64,000 bases of DNA from a candidate division CSSED10-310 bacterium (GTDB lineage: Bacteria; CSSED10-310). Below, one piece after another: positions 1 to 8,964 of the stretch. The stretch spans positions 286,700 to 350,699 of the forward strand of contig JAFGEQ010000019.1 in NCBI GenBank assembly GCA_016931515.1, read 5' to 3'. Numbering within the stretch: the first letter of the stretch is position 1; every line of letters begins with the position of its first letter. A model generated the notes under the pieces. It was not told the origin of the DNA, searched no databases, and saw only the letters and a program-made list of their open reading frames with translations. A program made the translations under genes and the position numbers.

Positions 1-765
1 GATGTTCTTCGTCAGATACCGGGTAACACGCAGGTGGGTATCCTCGTTTTCAGTGCAAGAAATGTTCAGGCCGATTGGATTTATCCTTTGGGACCGGTGG
101 ATGTTGATCGCCTGATTGAAGTGGTGAACCGCCCTTATCCGGGCGGGTCGACACCGCTGGGAAAATACATCAAGAAAGGTGCGGATGCTCTGCTGGCGCG
201 ACGGGCTGAGCAATTCGGCTATGGAACTTACAGGTTGATCGTAGTGACCGATGGGGAGGCGGGTGATCAGAATCTTGTCGACAGGTATATTCCCGATGTC
301 CTGTCGAGAGGAATCATCGTGGATGCAATCGGTCTGGACATGAAGCAGGACCATACACTGGCGACACGTGTTAATTCCTATAGACGAGCTGATGATCCGC
401 ATGCTCTGACACTTGCTCTGGAATCGGTATTTGCGGAAATCGATAGTGATGTTTCGGATGGGACTCCGGATGAAGCGTTCGAGGAAATTGCTGCATTACC
501 GGATGATATCGCATGGGCGATGCTGACAGCACTGTCGTCCGGCGGGAACCAGCCAATCGGTGAACCACCGGGTGCCTCACCGGCCGAATCATCAGCTTCG
601 ACCTCATCATTTGAGAACGGGGCTGCAGGGCCGAGTGCGTCTTCCACCGCAACACCGGCTTCTTCCAAATCATCAACCAATGGGCGTTTCAATGTACTGA
701 AAACCCTTGTCATACTGGTGATCGCATTAATCCTCGTCGCCAGCAAGGGTTTGAAACGGAAATGA
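1..765 (+). CDS. von Willebrand factor A (VWA) domain membrane protein, 5' truncated
   Basis: The reading frame is open from base 1, so the true start lies upstream of the window; the GTG at 34 is internal. The visible part holds the second half of a VWA domain: a GGSTPLG segment, whose threonine is typical of the MIDAS metal site, and VTDGEAGD, whose aspartate is the last MIDAS ligand. An acidic and then Ser/Ala/Pro-rich spacer follows, and the protein ends in one hydrophobic segment with a basic tail (GLKRK). That predicts a C-terminal membrane anchor with the VWA domain in the cytoplasm. VWA domains usually mediate metal-dependent protein contacts, often with AAA ATPases, and the same operon ends in one. 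The specific partner is unknown. Confidence 0.8.
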   Translation, partial: DVLRQIPGNTQVGILVFSARNVQADWIYPLGPVDVDRLIEVVNRPYPGGSTPLGKYIKKGADALLARRAEQFGYGTYRLIVVTDGEAGDQNLVDRYIPDVLSRGIIVDAIGLDMKQDHTLATRVNSYRRADDPHALTLALESVFAEIDSDVSDGTPDEAFEEIAALPDDIAWAMLTALSSGGNQPIGEPPGASPAESSASTSSFENGAAGPSASSTATPASSKSSTNGRFNVLKTLVILVIALILVASKGLKRK

Positions 766-831
766 AAAGATTATAAATTATCGAATTGCGTTGACTTTTT
801 TGGAGGGACGAAAGGAAAGGATACACACGCG

Positions 832-2406
832 ATGGCCGAACGAAGCGGAAAAGGCATCATACTCGCCGCCATAGTCTGGATCATCATCATCGGAATCCTG
901 GCGGTCGCTGCCAAGTTTTTTATTTTACCTCATTTCAAAAAGGAACTCGAAGATCAGACCGGTTCAGAGAGTATCTATCGTCATGAGGTTGTGCTGGCGG
1001 CGGACTCATTCTCAGGATACAGCGTTTTCAGATCTCCGGTTTTCAAAAACGATCTGAAAAAGCAGGGCATAAAGTTGATTGTCCAGGATGACGGTGCCGA
1101 TTATGAAGCACGAATTCGTGACCTGGACAGAGGGCAGGTCCAGATGGCTGTCTTCACGATAGATTCCCTGGTGACCAGCAGTGAGAAGCTCGGGAGATTT
1201 CCGGCAACGATTGTCATGGTGATCGATGAGACTAGTGGTGCGGACGCAATGATATCCTATAAAAGCGCTGTGGCGAGTATCCAGGATCTTGACAGCCCGG
1301 ATGCCCGTATCGTTCTGACACCCAAATCACCCAGCGAATTCCTTGCTCGAACCGTCATTGCCCATTTCAATCTGCCGGGTCTTCCGGAAAAGTGGTGGAT
1401 CGATGCGAATGGTGCGGAGGATGTGTACCGCCAGTTCATTTCCGCCGATCGTAATGCCCTCCGGGCATATACCCTTTGGGAACCCTTTGTGTCCCGTGCT
1501 CTTCAGGAACCTGATGCACATCTCCTGCTGGACAGCTCGAAATTGAAGGGTTACATCGTGGATGTTCTGGTTGCGGAACGCTCCTTCCTAAAAGATCATC
1601 CGGATCTTGTAAAGACGGTGGTGGAATCCTATTTCCGTTCTGCATATTCGTATTCAAAAAAGACAGACGGCATGGTGACGCTCGTGATGGAGGATGCCGC
1701 GGGATCGGACGCCCTGACACAGGATCAGGCGGAGAAGCTGGTTACCGGTATCGAGTGGAAAAACACGATGGAGAACTACCTGTATTTTAACCTGCAGCCG
1801 ATGGATGCAAAAGCGGATCAGCAATATATAGAGGATATTGTTGAGAACATCATTGAGGTACTGATCAAAACCGGGGCCATGGACAATGATCCGCTGGGAG
1901 GAAAAACGAGTAATCTGTATTATGACAGGATTCTCCGTGATATGTTGGCGAATGGCTTCCATCCCGGAAAAACATTGGATGTGATAGAGGGATTGGGCCC
2001 GGGATCGAACGATCTCGAGCAGGCTCACACATCGGCACCACTCCGTGCTCTCAGTGATCAGGAATGGGCCGGTCTCGTCCCGGTCGGATCACTCCGGATT
2101 GAGCCCATCTCATTCGCCCGTGGAACAGCCCGGATTAATCTGCAGAGCGATCGGGATCTGCAGGGGCTGGCGGGTAAGCTAAGGGCCTGGCCGTCGTATT
2201 ACCTCAAGGTCATAGGGCACGCGAGAGCGGAGGGGGATGCGGACGCCAACATGCAACTGGCCGAGGAACGGGCTGCTGCTGCCGCTGCCCGGCTGATCGA
2301 GGCCGGTGTTGATCCGGTACGAGTGAAATCTGTTGCGGCTGTTCCGGAAAAACAGAACGGATCTGCTCAGTCCGTATCCTTCGTTCTGGGGCAATTGCCA
2401 TATTAA
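832..2406 (+). CDS. Membrane-anchored substrate-binding-like protein with C-terminal OmpA domain
   Basis: This 524-residue protein has one N-terminal transmembrane helix (about residues 10-32) without a clear cleavage site, so it is probably tethered to the inner membrane. Residues about 50-300 resemble periplasmic substrate-binding proteins of the NMT1/SsuA type, as does the product of the gene starting at 4190. The last 100 residues look like an OmpA/MotB peptidoglycan-associating domain: a short beta start (SLRIEPISF), VIGHARAEGDADANMQLAEERA and a following helix. The combination of a solute-sensor fold tethered at the membrane and a wall-binding domain is unusual and suggests a sensor or structural role rather than a free-diffusing binding protein. 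A Shine-Dalgarno-like AGGAAAGGA precedes the ATG. Its substrate is unknown. Confidence 0.72.
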   Translation: MAERSGKGIILAAIVWIIIIGILAVAAKFFILPHFKKELEDQTGSESIYRHEVVLAADSFSGYSVFRSPVFKNDLKKQGIKLIVQDDGADYEARIRDLDRGQVQMAVFTIDSLVTSSEKLGRFPATIVMVIDETSGADAMISYKSAVASIQDLDSPDARIVLTPKSPSEFLARTVIAHFNLPGLPEKWWIDANGAEDVYRQFISADRNALRAYTLWEPFVSRALQEPDAHLLLDSSKLKGYIVDVLVAERSFLKDHPDLVKTVVESYFRSAYSYSKKTDGMVTLVMEDAAGSDALTQDQAEKLVTGIEWKNTMENYLYFNLQPMDAKADQQYIEDIVENIIEVLIKTGAMDNDPLGGKTSNLYYDRILRDMLANGFHPGKTLDVIEGLGPGSNDLEQAHTSAPLRALSDQEWAGLVPVGSLRIEPISFARGTARINLQSDRDLQGLAGKLRAWPSYYLKVIGHARAEGDADANMQLAEERAAAAAARLIEAGVDPVRVKSVAAVPEKQNGSAQSVSFVLGQLPY

Positions 2407-2408
2407 TT

Positions 2409-3188
2409 ATGGTCACAATGAATGGACCGAAACGAAGCCCGCTGGATACTTCCCGATTTCGCAGGAAGTATATTCAGCGGTTGATTGCAAGTCCCTGGAC
2501 GCTCCTGCCGTTTGTCGCCGGGGTAACAGACCTTTTGTTCTTGTGGGCGCTCGATATTAATTCGGGTCCGGCGGTGTTCGCCGGAATAGCGGCGATCCTG
2601 GGTTCGATAGGAGTGTTTTTTACACGAATGCTGACCACTCAGGAGTCTCTCGGAAGAGACGTGATGTTGTCACTGGAAAAAGAGGCTCTGAGGATTCGTG
2701 AGAAATCACTCGATGATCTCGATAAACGGCTGGCGACCGATGGCGACCCGAGAACGGAAACGTGCCTGCGGGATCTTCGTACCCTGGCCAGGGCATTCGA
2801 TCACAACCCCGAATGGAGGAATTCTCTGAATCAGAGCTCGGCCATGGACGTGCTTTCCGGGGTTGAACAACTCTTTACTCAGTGTGTCGCATCGCTTGAG
2901 AAATCACTGGAGCTTTGGTACACTTCGCGGCAGATGAAGACGGAGCAGGCGAGGGCACCGATCGTGGAGCAACGGGAGAACATCATTCGGGATGTCACTC
3001 AAAGTATCCAGGATTTGGGCCGACTGCTTGCAGATATACAGATTCTCGATATAAACCGATCCACACATGAATCGGAGCTGAAGAGAATCAGATCGGAATT
3101 GAACCAGAGTCTTGAAGTGGCCAAAAGCGTAAAAGACCGGATGAATCGGTTGGATGAAGAACTCGATGTCAATCGCATCAGGGAATGA
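2409..3188 (+). CDS. Membrane protein with coiled coil, function unknown
   Basis: This 259-residue protein starts two bases after the preceding stop, so it is probably translationally coupled. Another in-frame ATG lies at 2418. Two adjacent hydrophobic segments occupy about residues 30-75, followed by a long, charged, helical cytoplasmic-type tail. The tail is rich in Glu, Arg and Leu, with heptad-like spacing near the C terminus (ESELKRIRSELNQSL). No enzyme motif was recognised. The next gene encodes a PspA/IM30 protein, also a coiled-coil membrane-associated protein, so direct pairing is plausible but unproved. Confidence 0.7.
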   Translation: MVTMNGPKRSPLDTSRFRRKYIQRLIASPWTLLPFVAGVTDLLFLWALDINSGPAVFAGIAAILGSIGVFFTRMLTTQESLGRDVMLSLEKEALRIREKSLDDLDKRLATDGDPRTETCLRDLRTLARAFDHNPEWRNSLNQSSAMDVLSGVEQLFTQCVASLEKSLELWYTSRQMKTEQARAPIVEQRENIIRDVTQSIQDLGRLLADIQILDINRSTHESELKRIRSELNQSLEVAKSVKDRMNRLDEELDVNRIRE

Positions 3189-3243
3189 TGCCCGATACAT
3201 AGCGCCGACTGGGTCGGCCAAAGTGGGGAACAGGAGATAACAA

Positions 3244-4077
3244 ATGATAGGCGCAATGATACGATGGATCAAAGCAGTCGGATACTTGTTGACGGGGCGG
3301 ATTGATTCTGCACGGCGTGCATTGGATGTTAATCCTCACGTAGTTCGAGCGAAGTTTGAGGAGATTATCCAGGAAAAAACCAGCCGGATCCAGCAATACA
3401 AGCAAGCGGTTGCCGGGTTGATTGCTCAGCAGGAAACAAAGATGGCCAAGGTCAAACTATTGACCGATGAGATTCAACGGCTGGAAAGTCTGCGTTCAGG
3501 CGCTCTGGCGAAGGCCAAACAATCCGTGTCGGCTCTCCAGGCAAAAGGTTTGACCACGGAGGCGATCCAGCAGGACGAAGACTACATGAAATGCCTGGCA
3601 GCTTATAATGATTTCACATCAACCCTCCAGGAAAAGCAGGCCCGGGTGGCTGAACTGGAAGACGATATCAGGGGATATGGCAACAAAATCAAGGAACACA
3701 AAGTTCAGTTGCAGCAATTGGTTCGGGAAATCGACAAACTTAAAGCAGAAGCAATGGATTCTGTTGCCGACATGATCACTGCGAAGCAGGAAAAGGAAAT
3801 CGCCGATGCCTTCGCAGGTATCGCGGAGGATGGAACCGAAAAAGAACTCCAGCGGATGAGACAACTCCGACAGGAAGTCAAAGCAGAAGCACGGATTTCC
3901 TCCGAATTGGCCGGGACCGATACGCGGGTGCAGGAAGCGGAATTTCTGGACTACGCCAGAAAATCGGCAAATAATTCCGAATTCGACGCTCTGATCGGGC
4001 TGGCTGCTGAAAAAGACGCAACCGGTACGGCAGACCATGCAAAGGAGTCACCGGACTCCACACCTCTACCGGAGTAA
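3244..4077 (+). CDS. PspA/IM30 family membrane-associated protein
   Basis: The 277-residue product begins with a short amphipathic N terminus (MIRWIKAVGYLLTGRID) and continues as an almost uninterrupted charged coiled coil to about residue 225, the plan of phage-shock protein A and Vipp1/IM30. Family members assemble into helical or ring-shaped ESCRT-III-like polymers that bind and stabilise the cytoplasmic membrane. The C-terminal 40 residues are acidic and look disordered. AGGAGA lies 7 bases before the ATG. The operon continues with an ABC importer and an AAA ATPase. PspA is classically controlled by an AAA protein (PspF), but the AAA protein here is of a different type, so that parallel is only suggestive. 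Confidence 0.82.
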   Translation: MIGAMIRWIKAVGYLLTGRIDSARRALDVNPHVVRAKFEEIIQEKTSRIQQYKQAVAGLIAQQETKMAKVKLLTDEIQRLESLRSGALAKAKQSVSALQAKGLTTEAIQQDEDYMKCLAAYNDFTSTLQEKQARVAELEDDIRGYGNKIKEHKVQLQQLVREIDKLKAEAMDSVADMITAKQEKEIADAFAGIAEDGTEKELQRMRQLRQEVKAEARISSELAGTDTRVQEAEFLDYARKSANNSEFDALIGLAAEKDATGTADHAKESPDSTPLPE

Positions 4078-4189
4078 TACGAAAAACATAATAAAATGAT
4101 TATAGAATCAAATATATACGAAATATATCTAAAGTGATACATTATGCTAAATATAACAGGTTGACGGATGATACGAAAGGGAGGCGCGA
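4078..4189 (+). promoter_or_regulatory. AT-rich leader before the ABC importer genes
   Basis: This 112-base spacer is strikingly AT-rich compared with its flanks, with several TATA-like strings (about 4109-4160). It ends in a strong ribosome binding site, GGGAGG, just before the ATG at 4190. The composition suggests an internal promoter for the substrate-binding protein, permease and ATPase genes. No pair of -35 and -10 boxes stands out clearly enough to name. Confidence 0.3.
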
Positions 4190-5266
4190 ATGAAAATGTA
4201 TAAATACATCGTGGGGTTATTGGCATTGATTTGCATGTCGGCGGTGATCTGGACCGTTCCGGTTGACGCCGAGGATTACCCGGATTTCTCATTAGCATGG
4301 AGTGAATATCCGTCTTGGAGCACATTTGGTGTGGCGGCGGAATTGAAGTGGATTTTGCCTGGCAAGGGCGACCTCGGAGAACTGGAGAAGAAGTGGAAGG
4401 TTGACATAGTCCTGAAAGAAGCGGATTACGACTCATGCCTTGTGATGTACGGTGCCAACCAATGTGATGCGGTTTGTATTACAAATATGGATGTTTTAAA
4501 CCCGAGTCTGGCGCGACAATCCGTGGGGATTTTGCCGACCTCGACAAGTTTTGGAGCGGATGCGCTGATCGTATCCGGAGCGATATCCGACATCAAGCAG
4601 CTCAGGGGAAAGAAAGTGTACGGATTGGCCAAGACGGTTTCGGAGTATTGTTTTGCGAGGAATCTGGAATTGTTGGGAGAAAAAGAGAAGGATTTCTTCT
4701 TTACGAATATGGATCCGGCAGCCGCCGCCATGGCCATGCAGCAGAAGAGGGACGGCTATGATGCAATTGTGGTCTGGAATCCCTTTGTTCTGGAAACGGT
4801 CAACAAGCGGAGTGATGCCAGAATCCTTTTCGATTCCACTACGATTCCGGGAGAGATCATCGACATGGTTGTTGTTGCCCAGGCATCGCTGGATAAGCCG
4901 GGTGGTGATGCGTTCGCACATGCGGTTATAGATGCGTATTATGCCATCAACCGTCGTATGGACAATCCTGAGACACGTGATGACACACTGATCGGTCTGG
5001 GAGAAAAGTTTTCGAACCTGAACCTGGAATCGATGCGAAAGGTTGTCAAACAGACACGCTTCTACGCGACACCGGATGAGGGGATTGCCATTCTTTCCGG
5101 CGGCAAGACCGAAGACATCATGAAAACGGTCGGCGGATTTTGTCTCACGCATGAAATCGTTCCCGAAGCACCGCGGATTGCATTCGGCAGTAAAGCGGAT
5201 CATCCGAACGCTCATTTTCGTCTGGATTCCACCTACATTCGGAATTTCGTTAACGCAGCGAAGTGA
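4190..5266 (+). CDS. ABC transporter substrate-binding protein, SsuA/NMT1-like
   Basis: This 358-residue protein has a cleavable-looking signal peptide: a basic start, a hydrophobic core, and VDA followed by EDYPDF. The mature part has the fold signature of periplasmic binding proteins that feed nitrate-, taurine- or aliphatic-sulfonate-type importers. It contains a region equivalent to the DAVCITNMDVL loop and a later WNPFVLETV segment that aligns with the same region of the protein starting at 832. It is followed by matching permease and ATPase genes, which makes it the soluble receptor of the importer. The substrate cannot be read from sequence; sulfonates, nitrate-like anions or pyrimidine-like compounds are all found in this family. 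Confidence 0.8.
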   Translation: MKMYKYIVGLLALICMSAVIWTVPVDAEDYPDFSLAWSEYPSWSTFGVAAELKWILPGKGDLGELEKKWKVDIVLKEADYDSCLVMYGANQCDAVCITNMDVLNPSLARQSVGILPTSTSFGADALIVSGAISDIKQLRGKKVYGLAKTVSEYCFARNLELLGEKEKDFFFTNMDPAAAAMAMQQKRDGYDAIVVWNPFVLETVNKRSDARILFDSTTIPGEIIDMVVVAQASLDKPGGDAFAHAVIDAYYAINRRMDNPETRDDTLIGLGEKFSNLNLESMRKVVKQTRFYATPDEGIAILSGGKTEDIMKTVGGFCLTHEIVPEAPRIAFGSKADHPNAHFRLDSTYIRNFVNAAK

Positions 5267-5335
5267 GTGCCACAATTCGTCCGCAGATCTGATCGAATAC
5301 ACTATCTGTAAAACCTGAATCAGGAGTGCATCGGA

Positions 5336-6139
5336 ATGCTTAAACAGACAATCTCGAGACGAAATGGCCTTCTGCTCGGACTCCTGTCGGTCATTCTGCT
5401 TCTCGCGCTCTACAGCACACTGTCATGGCGCCAGCACCGTAAGAATCCGGAGGATACGACTATTCCCGGCTGGAGCCAACTCGCAACCGGCGTAATCAAG
5501 TCCGTCGAACCGAATTCACGATCCGGCGAACGCTGGATTTTAGTCGATAGCAGGGCAACCGCCGGCAGGTTGTTTCTGGGGTTGTTTTACGGTGTTGCAG
5601 GTGCTGTCCTGATCGGCCTGCTTATGGGTTGCTTTCCTGTTGCTGAAGCGCTGCTGGCTCCACCGATGTCACTTCTCGCAAAAGTGCCGCCAACCGCTGC
5701 TCTCGCGGTGTTCTTCGTGCTGGTCGGAACGGATACCAGTATGTTTGTTGCGATGATCGCGTTCGGTGTTCTCCCGACGCTTGCCCAGTCGGTCTATCTC
5801 GCCGTTCGGGACGTCCGGCAGGAAATGCTGTTCAAGGCTTACACACTCGGTGCCAGCAGCGGCGAACTGATATGGAATGTCATCATCCCGATCATCATGC
5901 CACGACTGATTGATGCGATTCGTCTACAGATAGGACCGGCTATGGTATTTCTGATAGCGGCGGAAATGGTCGTAGGCGATGTCGGATTCGGGTACCGGAT
6001 CCGTCTTCAATCACGCTTGCTGAATATGAGTGTCGTTTATCCGTATCTGGCGGTCCTTGCCGCATTCGGATTCATGATGGATTTCATCCTGCGGCACATT
6101 CAGAAAAAATGTTTTGCCTGGTATTCGAAACAGCGCTAG
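5336..6139 (+). CDS. ABC transporter permease, SsuC/TauC-like
   Basis: The 267-residue membrane protein has an N-terminal helix, a periplasmic loop and about five further hydrophobic segments. A clear EAA loop (KAYTLGASSGELIWNVIIPIIMP) is the contact point with the ATPase in binding-protein-dependent importers. Length and topology match SsuC/TauC permeases, which work as homodimers. AGGAGT precedes the ATG. It sits between the binding protein and the ATPase genes. Confidence 0.85.
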   Translation: MLKQTISRRNGLLLGLLSVILLLALYSTLSWRQHRKNPEDTTIPGWSQLATGVIKSVEPNSRSGERWILVDSRATAGRLFLGLFYGVAGAVLIGLLMGCFPVAEALLAPPMSLLAKVPPTAALAVFFVLVGTDTSMFVAMIAFGVLPTLAQSVYLAVRDVRQEMLFKAYTLGASSGELIWNVIIPIIMPRLIDAIRLQIGPAMVFLIAAEMVVGDVGFGYRIRLQSRLLNMSVVYPYLAVLAAFGFMMDFILRHIQKKCFAWYSKQR

Positions 6140-6181
6140 TGAACCGGATGAAATCTCCGGTTTCGAAGGAGGTATTTCAGC

Positions 6182-7135
6182 TTGCCGATGGAAAGGGAAA
6201 TCGTACTGGATGTCAGAGGGGTTCACCACTGGTTTGGCCCGACTCTTGTGCTGTATGATGTGAATCTGCGGATTATCCGCGGTGAGATCGTTGCATTGGT
6301 GGGTCCCAGTGGCTGCGGAAAGTCTACCCTGCTCAGAGCGATCATCGGTACGCATCCGCCGGAAAAAGGCGAAATCGTTATGATCGAACGCGACCGCAGC
6401 CATAGCGTCGTCCGATCACCGGGGCGCGACCGAGGGATTGTTTATCAGAATTACTCGCTGTTTCCGTTCCTTACAGCCCGTGAAAATGTCGCCATGGGGC
6501 TGATGCTCGATCAGACAAGTATTCCCTATCGCATGTTTCGGTATGGGCGCTGGCGGAGGATGCGCCGGGAGCATCTGCGTGAAGCCGGCGACTTGCTTGA
6601 CCGGCTGATGCTGGGTCATGCCGCTGACCAGTATCCGTCGGAGATGTCGGGGGGCATGCGCCAGAGGGTCGCTATTGCCCAGACCATGATCATGAAACCG
6701 AGACTGATGATGCTGGATGAACCGTTCGGGGCGCTGGACGAGGCAACCCGGGAGGATCTTCAGCGGATGCTGCTGACGCTGTATCAGGAGAACTGTCGGG
6801 CCAGGCAGGAGGGCCAATGTCCGCCTTACACGATCATGATTGTCACCCACGAGCTCAACGAGGCGATCTACGTTGGTGACAGGGTGGTCGGGCTGTCGCA
6901 ATACTGGGACTGGCGGAAGGAAGGACTGGAGCGTTCACCTGGCGCTACCATCGTCTACGATCGGGTGGCCCCCGTTTATTTCCCTGATCAGGAAAGGAAC
7001 TTCGAGACGTTCATCGAGAAAAGACGGGTGATCCGCGAGGCGGCATTCGATGCTCAACATCTCCAGGACAGAAACGAATATCTTCAGTTCTGGTCGCAAC
7101 TCGACCACGGGCTGGGTGAAGGAATACTTGCATGA
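6182..7135 (+). CDS. ABC transporter ATP-binding protein, SsuB/TauB-like
   Basis: This 317-residue ATPase carries every ABC motif: Walker A GPSGCGKST (about residues 41-49), Q-loop YQNYSLFPF, signature SGGMRQR (about 156), Walker B LMMLDEP with the D-loop FGALDE, and the switch histidine in VTHELNE. The start chosen is TTG at 6182, because AAGGAGGT lies 8 bases upstream; ATG at 6188 is the alternative. It is somewhat longer than SsuB (about 255 residues), with an insert after the Q-loop (RYGRWRRMRREHL) and a C-terminal extension of about 60 residues. It overlaps the next gene by four bases (ATGA), implying coupled translation with the AAA ATPase. Confidence 0.9.
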   Translation: MPMEREIVLDVRGVHHWFGPTLVLYDVNLRIIRGEIVALVGPSGCGKSTLLRAIIGTHPPEKGEIVMIERDRSHSVVRSPGRDRGIVYQNYSLFPFLTARENVAMGLMLDQTSIPYRMFRYGRWRRMRREHLREAGDLLDRLMLGHAADQYPSEMSGGMRQRVAIAQTMIMKPRLMMLDEPFGALDEATREDLQRMLLTLYQENCRARQEGQCPPYTIMIVTHELNEAIYVGDRVVGLSQYWDWRKEGLERSPGATIVYDRVAPVYFPDQERNFETFIEKRRVIREAAFDAQHLQDRNEYLQFWSQLDHGLGEGILA

Positions 7136-8952
7136 AACCGCAATCCGCCGACTTTCTGAGATATGCGGGCCGGATCATCAACTCGGCTCAGGCCCGCACG
7201 CTTGTGTTGACGGGAAACATTCACGATCTGTTTCCACTGAACTGTGGGGACAGAACGGACTATGTGCCGTTGACGACGATGATGACGGAGAGCTGGCAGA
7301 GCAGTAATCGCATCATCATCGTTTATGAACTGAACGGTCCGATCCGTTTTCTCAAATCCTCCGAACGCGATCTGATGCGCGATGCCTGGCTGACGTGGCG
7401 CACCGGCAGCGATGCCAATACACTGGCGATACGCTCGATGCTGGCCACGGCGAAGGTACGGGCGGAACTTGAGACGATGCAGAAGACGTTCGACTCCAAT
7501 CTGCTGGCAGCAGTCGGCAATCCGACTGTTGCGCTGGAGCTGTTGCGCCAACTTTGCCTGTGTTCACGATCATCCATCGCAGGCAATCCGATCCTGACCC
7601 GGAACCTGATAGTTTTCATTGAGGGTGCGGATCTTCTGGTGCCGGAGGGTGAGATCAGCCGGTTGTCGGACGCGGATCGTCATCGCATCGCCATCTGCCA
7701 GGACTGGTTCTCGGATCCGGGTTTCATGAACGGTGAGGATGCTGTTGTGATGACGGCGGAGTCGATGAGCCTGATCAACTCGCGGATCGCCCGGTTGCCC
7801 CATGTCGTCGAAGTGCCGATCGGTGCACCGGATGCGCAGCAGCGGCATCAGTTTATCACTTGGTTCAATGCGCAGCAGCCGGAAGACAGGAAGGTCCAAT
7901 CCTGGGGCAGCCAGATCGAACTTGCGCGTTTTGCCGCGGGCTTGTCGATTCACGCCCTGATGCAGATGCTGAAAGGCGCCGCTTATGAGAACCGCGCATT
8001 GACGCAGGCCGATGTCATCGACCAGGTGCAGACGTATATTCAGAGCCAGTTGGGTGAGGATATCGTGGAGTTTTCCAAGCCGGTTCACTCACTGAAGGAT
8101 GTGATCGGATTCTCGGGACTGAAGAAGTTTCTCAAAAAGGAGTTGATTCCGCGTTGCCGGTCGACCGGAGCCGATGCGATATCGGGCGCTGCCGTCTGCG
8201 GGCCGATCGGCGGCGGAAAGACGTTTATTTTCGAAGCGGTTGCGGGTGAGCTGGACATGATCGTGCTCGTTCTGAAGAATATTCGAAGCCAATGGTTCGG
8301 GCAAACGGATGTCATTCTGGAGCGACTGCGTCGTGTTCTCGACGCTCTGGCCAAGGTCCTGATTTTCGTCGATGAGGCGGACACGCAATTCGGTGGTGTC
8401 GGTCCCGAGACACATGACACCGAGCGGCGTCTGACGGGAAAAATTCAGGCGATGATGTCGGATACACGGATGCGCGGCCGAGTGATCTGGTTGCTGATGA
8501 CGGCGCGTATCCATCGGCTGTCACCTGATATACGGCGGCCCGGCCGGGTCGGCGATCTCATCATTCCGGTGCTTGATCCCGAGGGGGATGATCGTGTGGA
8601 ATTCATCCGATGGATGCTGAAGCCTGTATTTAAAGGTATCTTGTCGGACGACATCCTGGAAGAGGTGTCGCAGATGACCCGGGATTTCAGCGCTGCCAGT
8701 TTTGCGTCGATCAGATCCGAGTTGAAAGCGCATCTGTCGACCCGGAAGAAATCTCTGGATTTTGATGAGATCCGCGAGATCATCAACGATCACCTGTCCC
8801 CGGCCATTTCCGAAACCCGAAGGTATCAGACGCTGCAGGCATTGTTGAACTGCACGCGCCGCTCCCTGTTGCCCGGCGGCGATGTGACACCGGAACGGCG
8901 TCTCGAGTGGGAACGGGACCTGCGGGATCTGGAGCGGAAAGGGATTCACTGA
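7132..8952 (+). CDS. Two-domain AAA family ATPase (Ycf46-like architecture)
   Basis: The 606-residue protein has an N-terminal half that looks like a degenerate AAA module: a beta strand with TGNIHDLF, a Walker-B-like LIVFIEGADLL and no P-loop. The C-terminal AAA domain is complete: Walker A GPIGGGKT (about residues 358-365), Walker B LIFVDEAD (about 409-416), sensor-1-like WLLMTAR and the arginine region DIRRPGRVGD. This layout resembles Ycf46-type ATPases, and the similarity is judged by eye only. It overlaps the ABC ATPase gene by four bases. An AAA remodeller co-translated with an importer and co-encoded with PspA and VWA proteins suggests ATP-driven assembly or control of a membrane complex; that is inference. 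Confidence 0.75.
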   Translation: MKPQSADFLRYAGRIINSAQARTLVLTGNIHDLFPLNCGDRTDYVPLTTMMTESWQSSNRIIIVYELNGPIRFLKSSERDLMRDAWLTWRTGSDANTLAIRSMLATAKVRAELETMQKTFDSNLLAAVGNPTVALELLRQLCLCSRSSIAGNPILTRNLIVFIEGADLLVPEGEISRLSDADRHRIAICQDWFSDPGFMNGEDAVVMTAESMSLINSRIARLPHVVEVPIGAPDAQQRHQFITWFNAQQPEDRKVQSWGSQIELARFAAGLSIHALMQMLKGAAYENRALTQADVIDQVQTYIQSQLGEDIVEFSKPVHSLKDVIGFSGLKKFLKKELIPRCRSTGADAISGAAVCGPIGGGKTFIFEAVAGELDMIVLVLKNIRSQWFGQTDVILERLRRVLDALAKVLIFVDEADTQFGGVGPETHDTERRLTGKIQAMMSDTRMRGRVIWLLMTARIHRLSPDIRRPGRVGDLIIPVLDPEGDDRVEFIRWMLKPVFKGILSDDILEEVSQMTRDFSAASFASIRSELKAHLSTRKKSLDFDEIREIINDHLSPAISETRRYQTLQALLNCTRRSLLPGGDVTPERRLEWERDLRDLERKGIH

Positions 8953-8964
8953 GAAGGATCATGA

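Noticed and set aside
4496-5302. Minus-strand open frame of 268 residues
   Set aside because: It lies opposite the substrate-binding protein gene; its composition (His/Arg-rich) is typical of an antisense frame.
1-8952. Tellurite-resistance (ter) cluster
   Set aside because: VWA and PspA-like genes can occur near ter genes, but no TerD-, TerB- or TelA-like protein was found.
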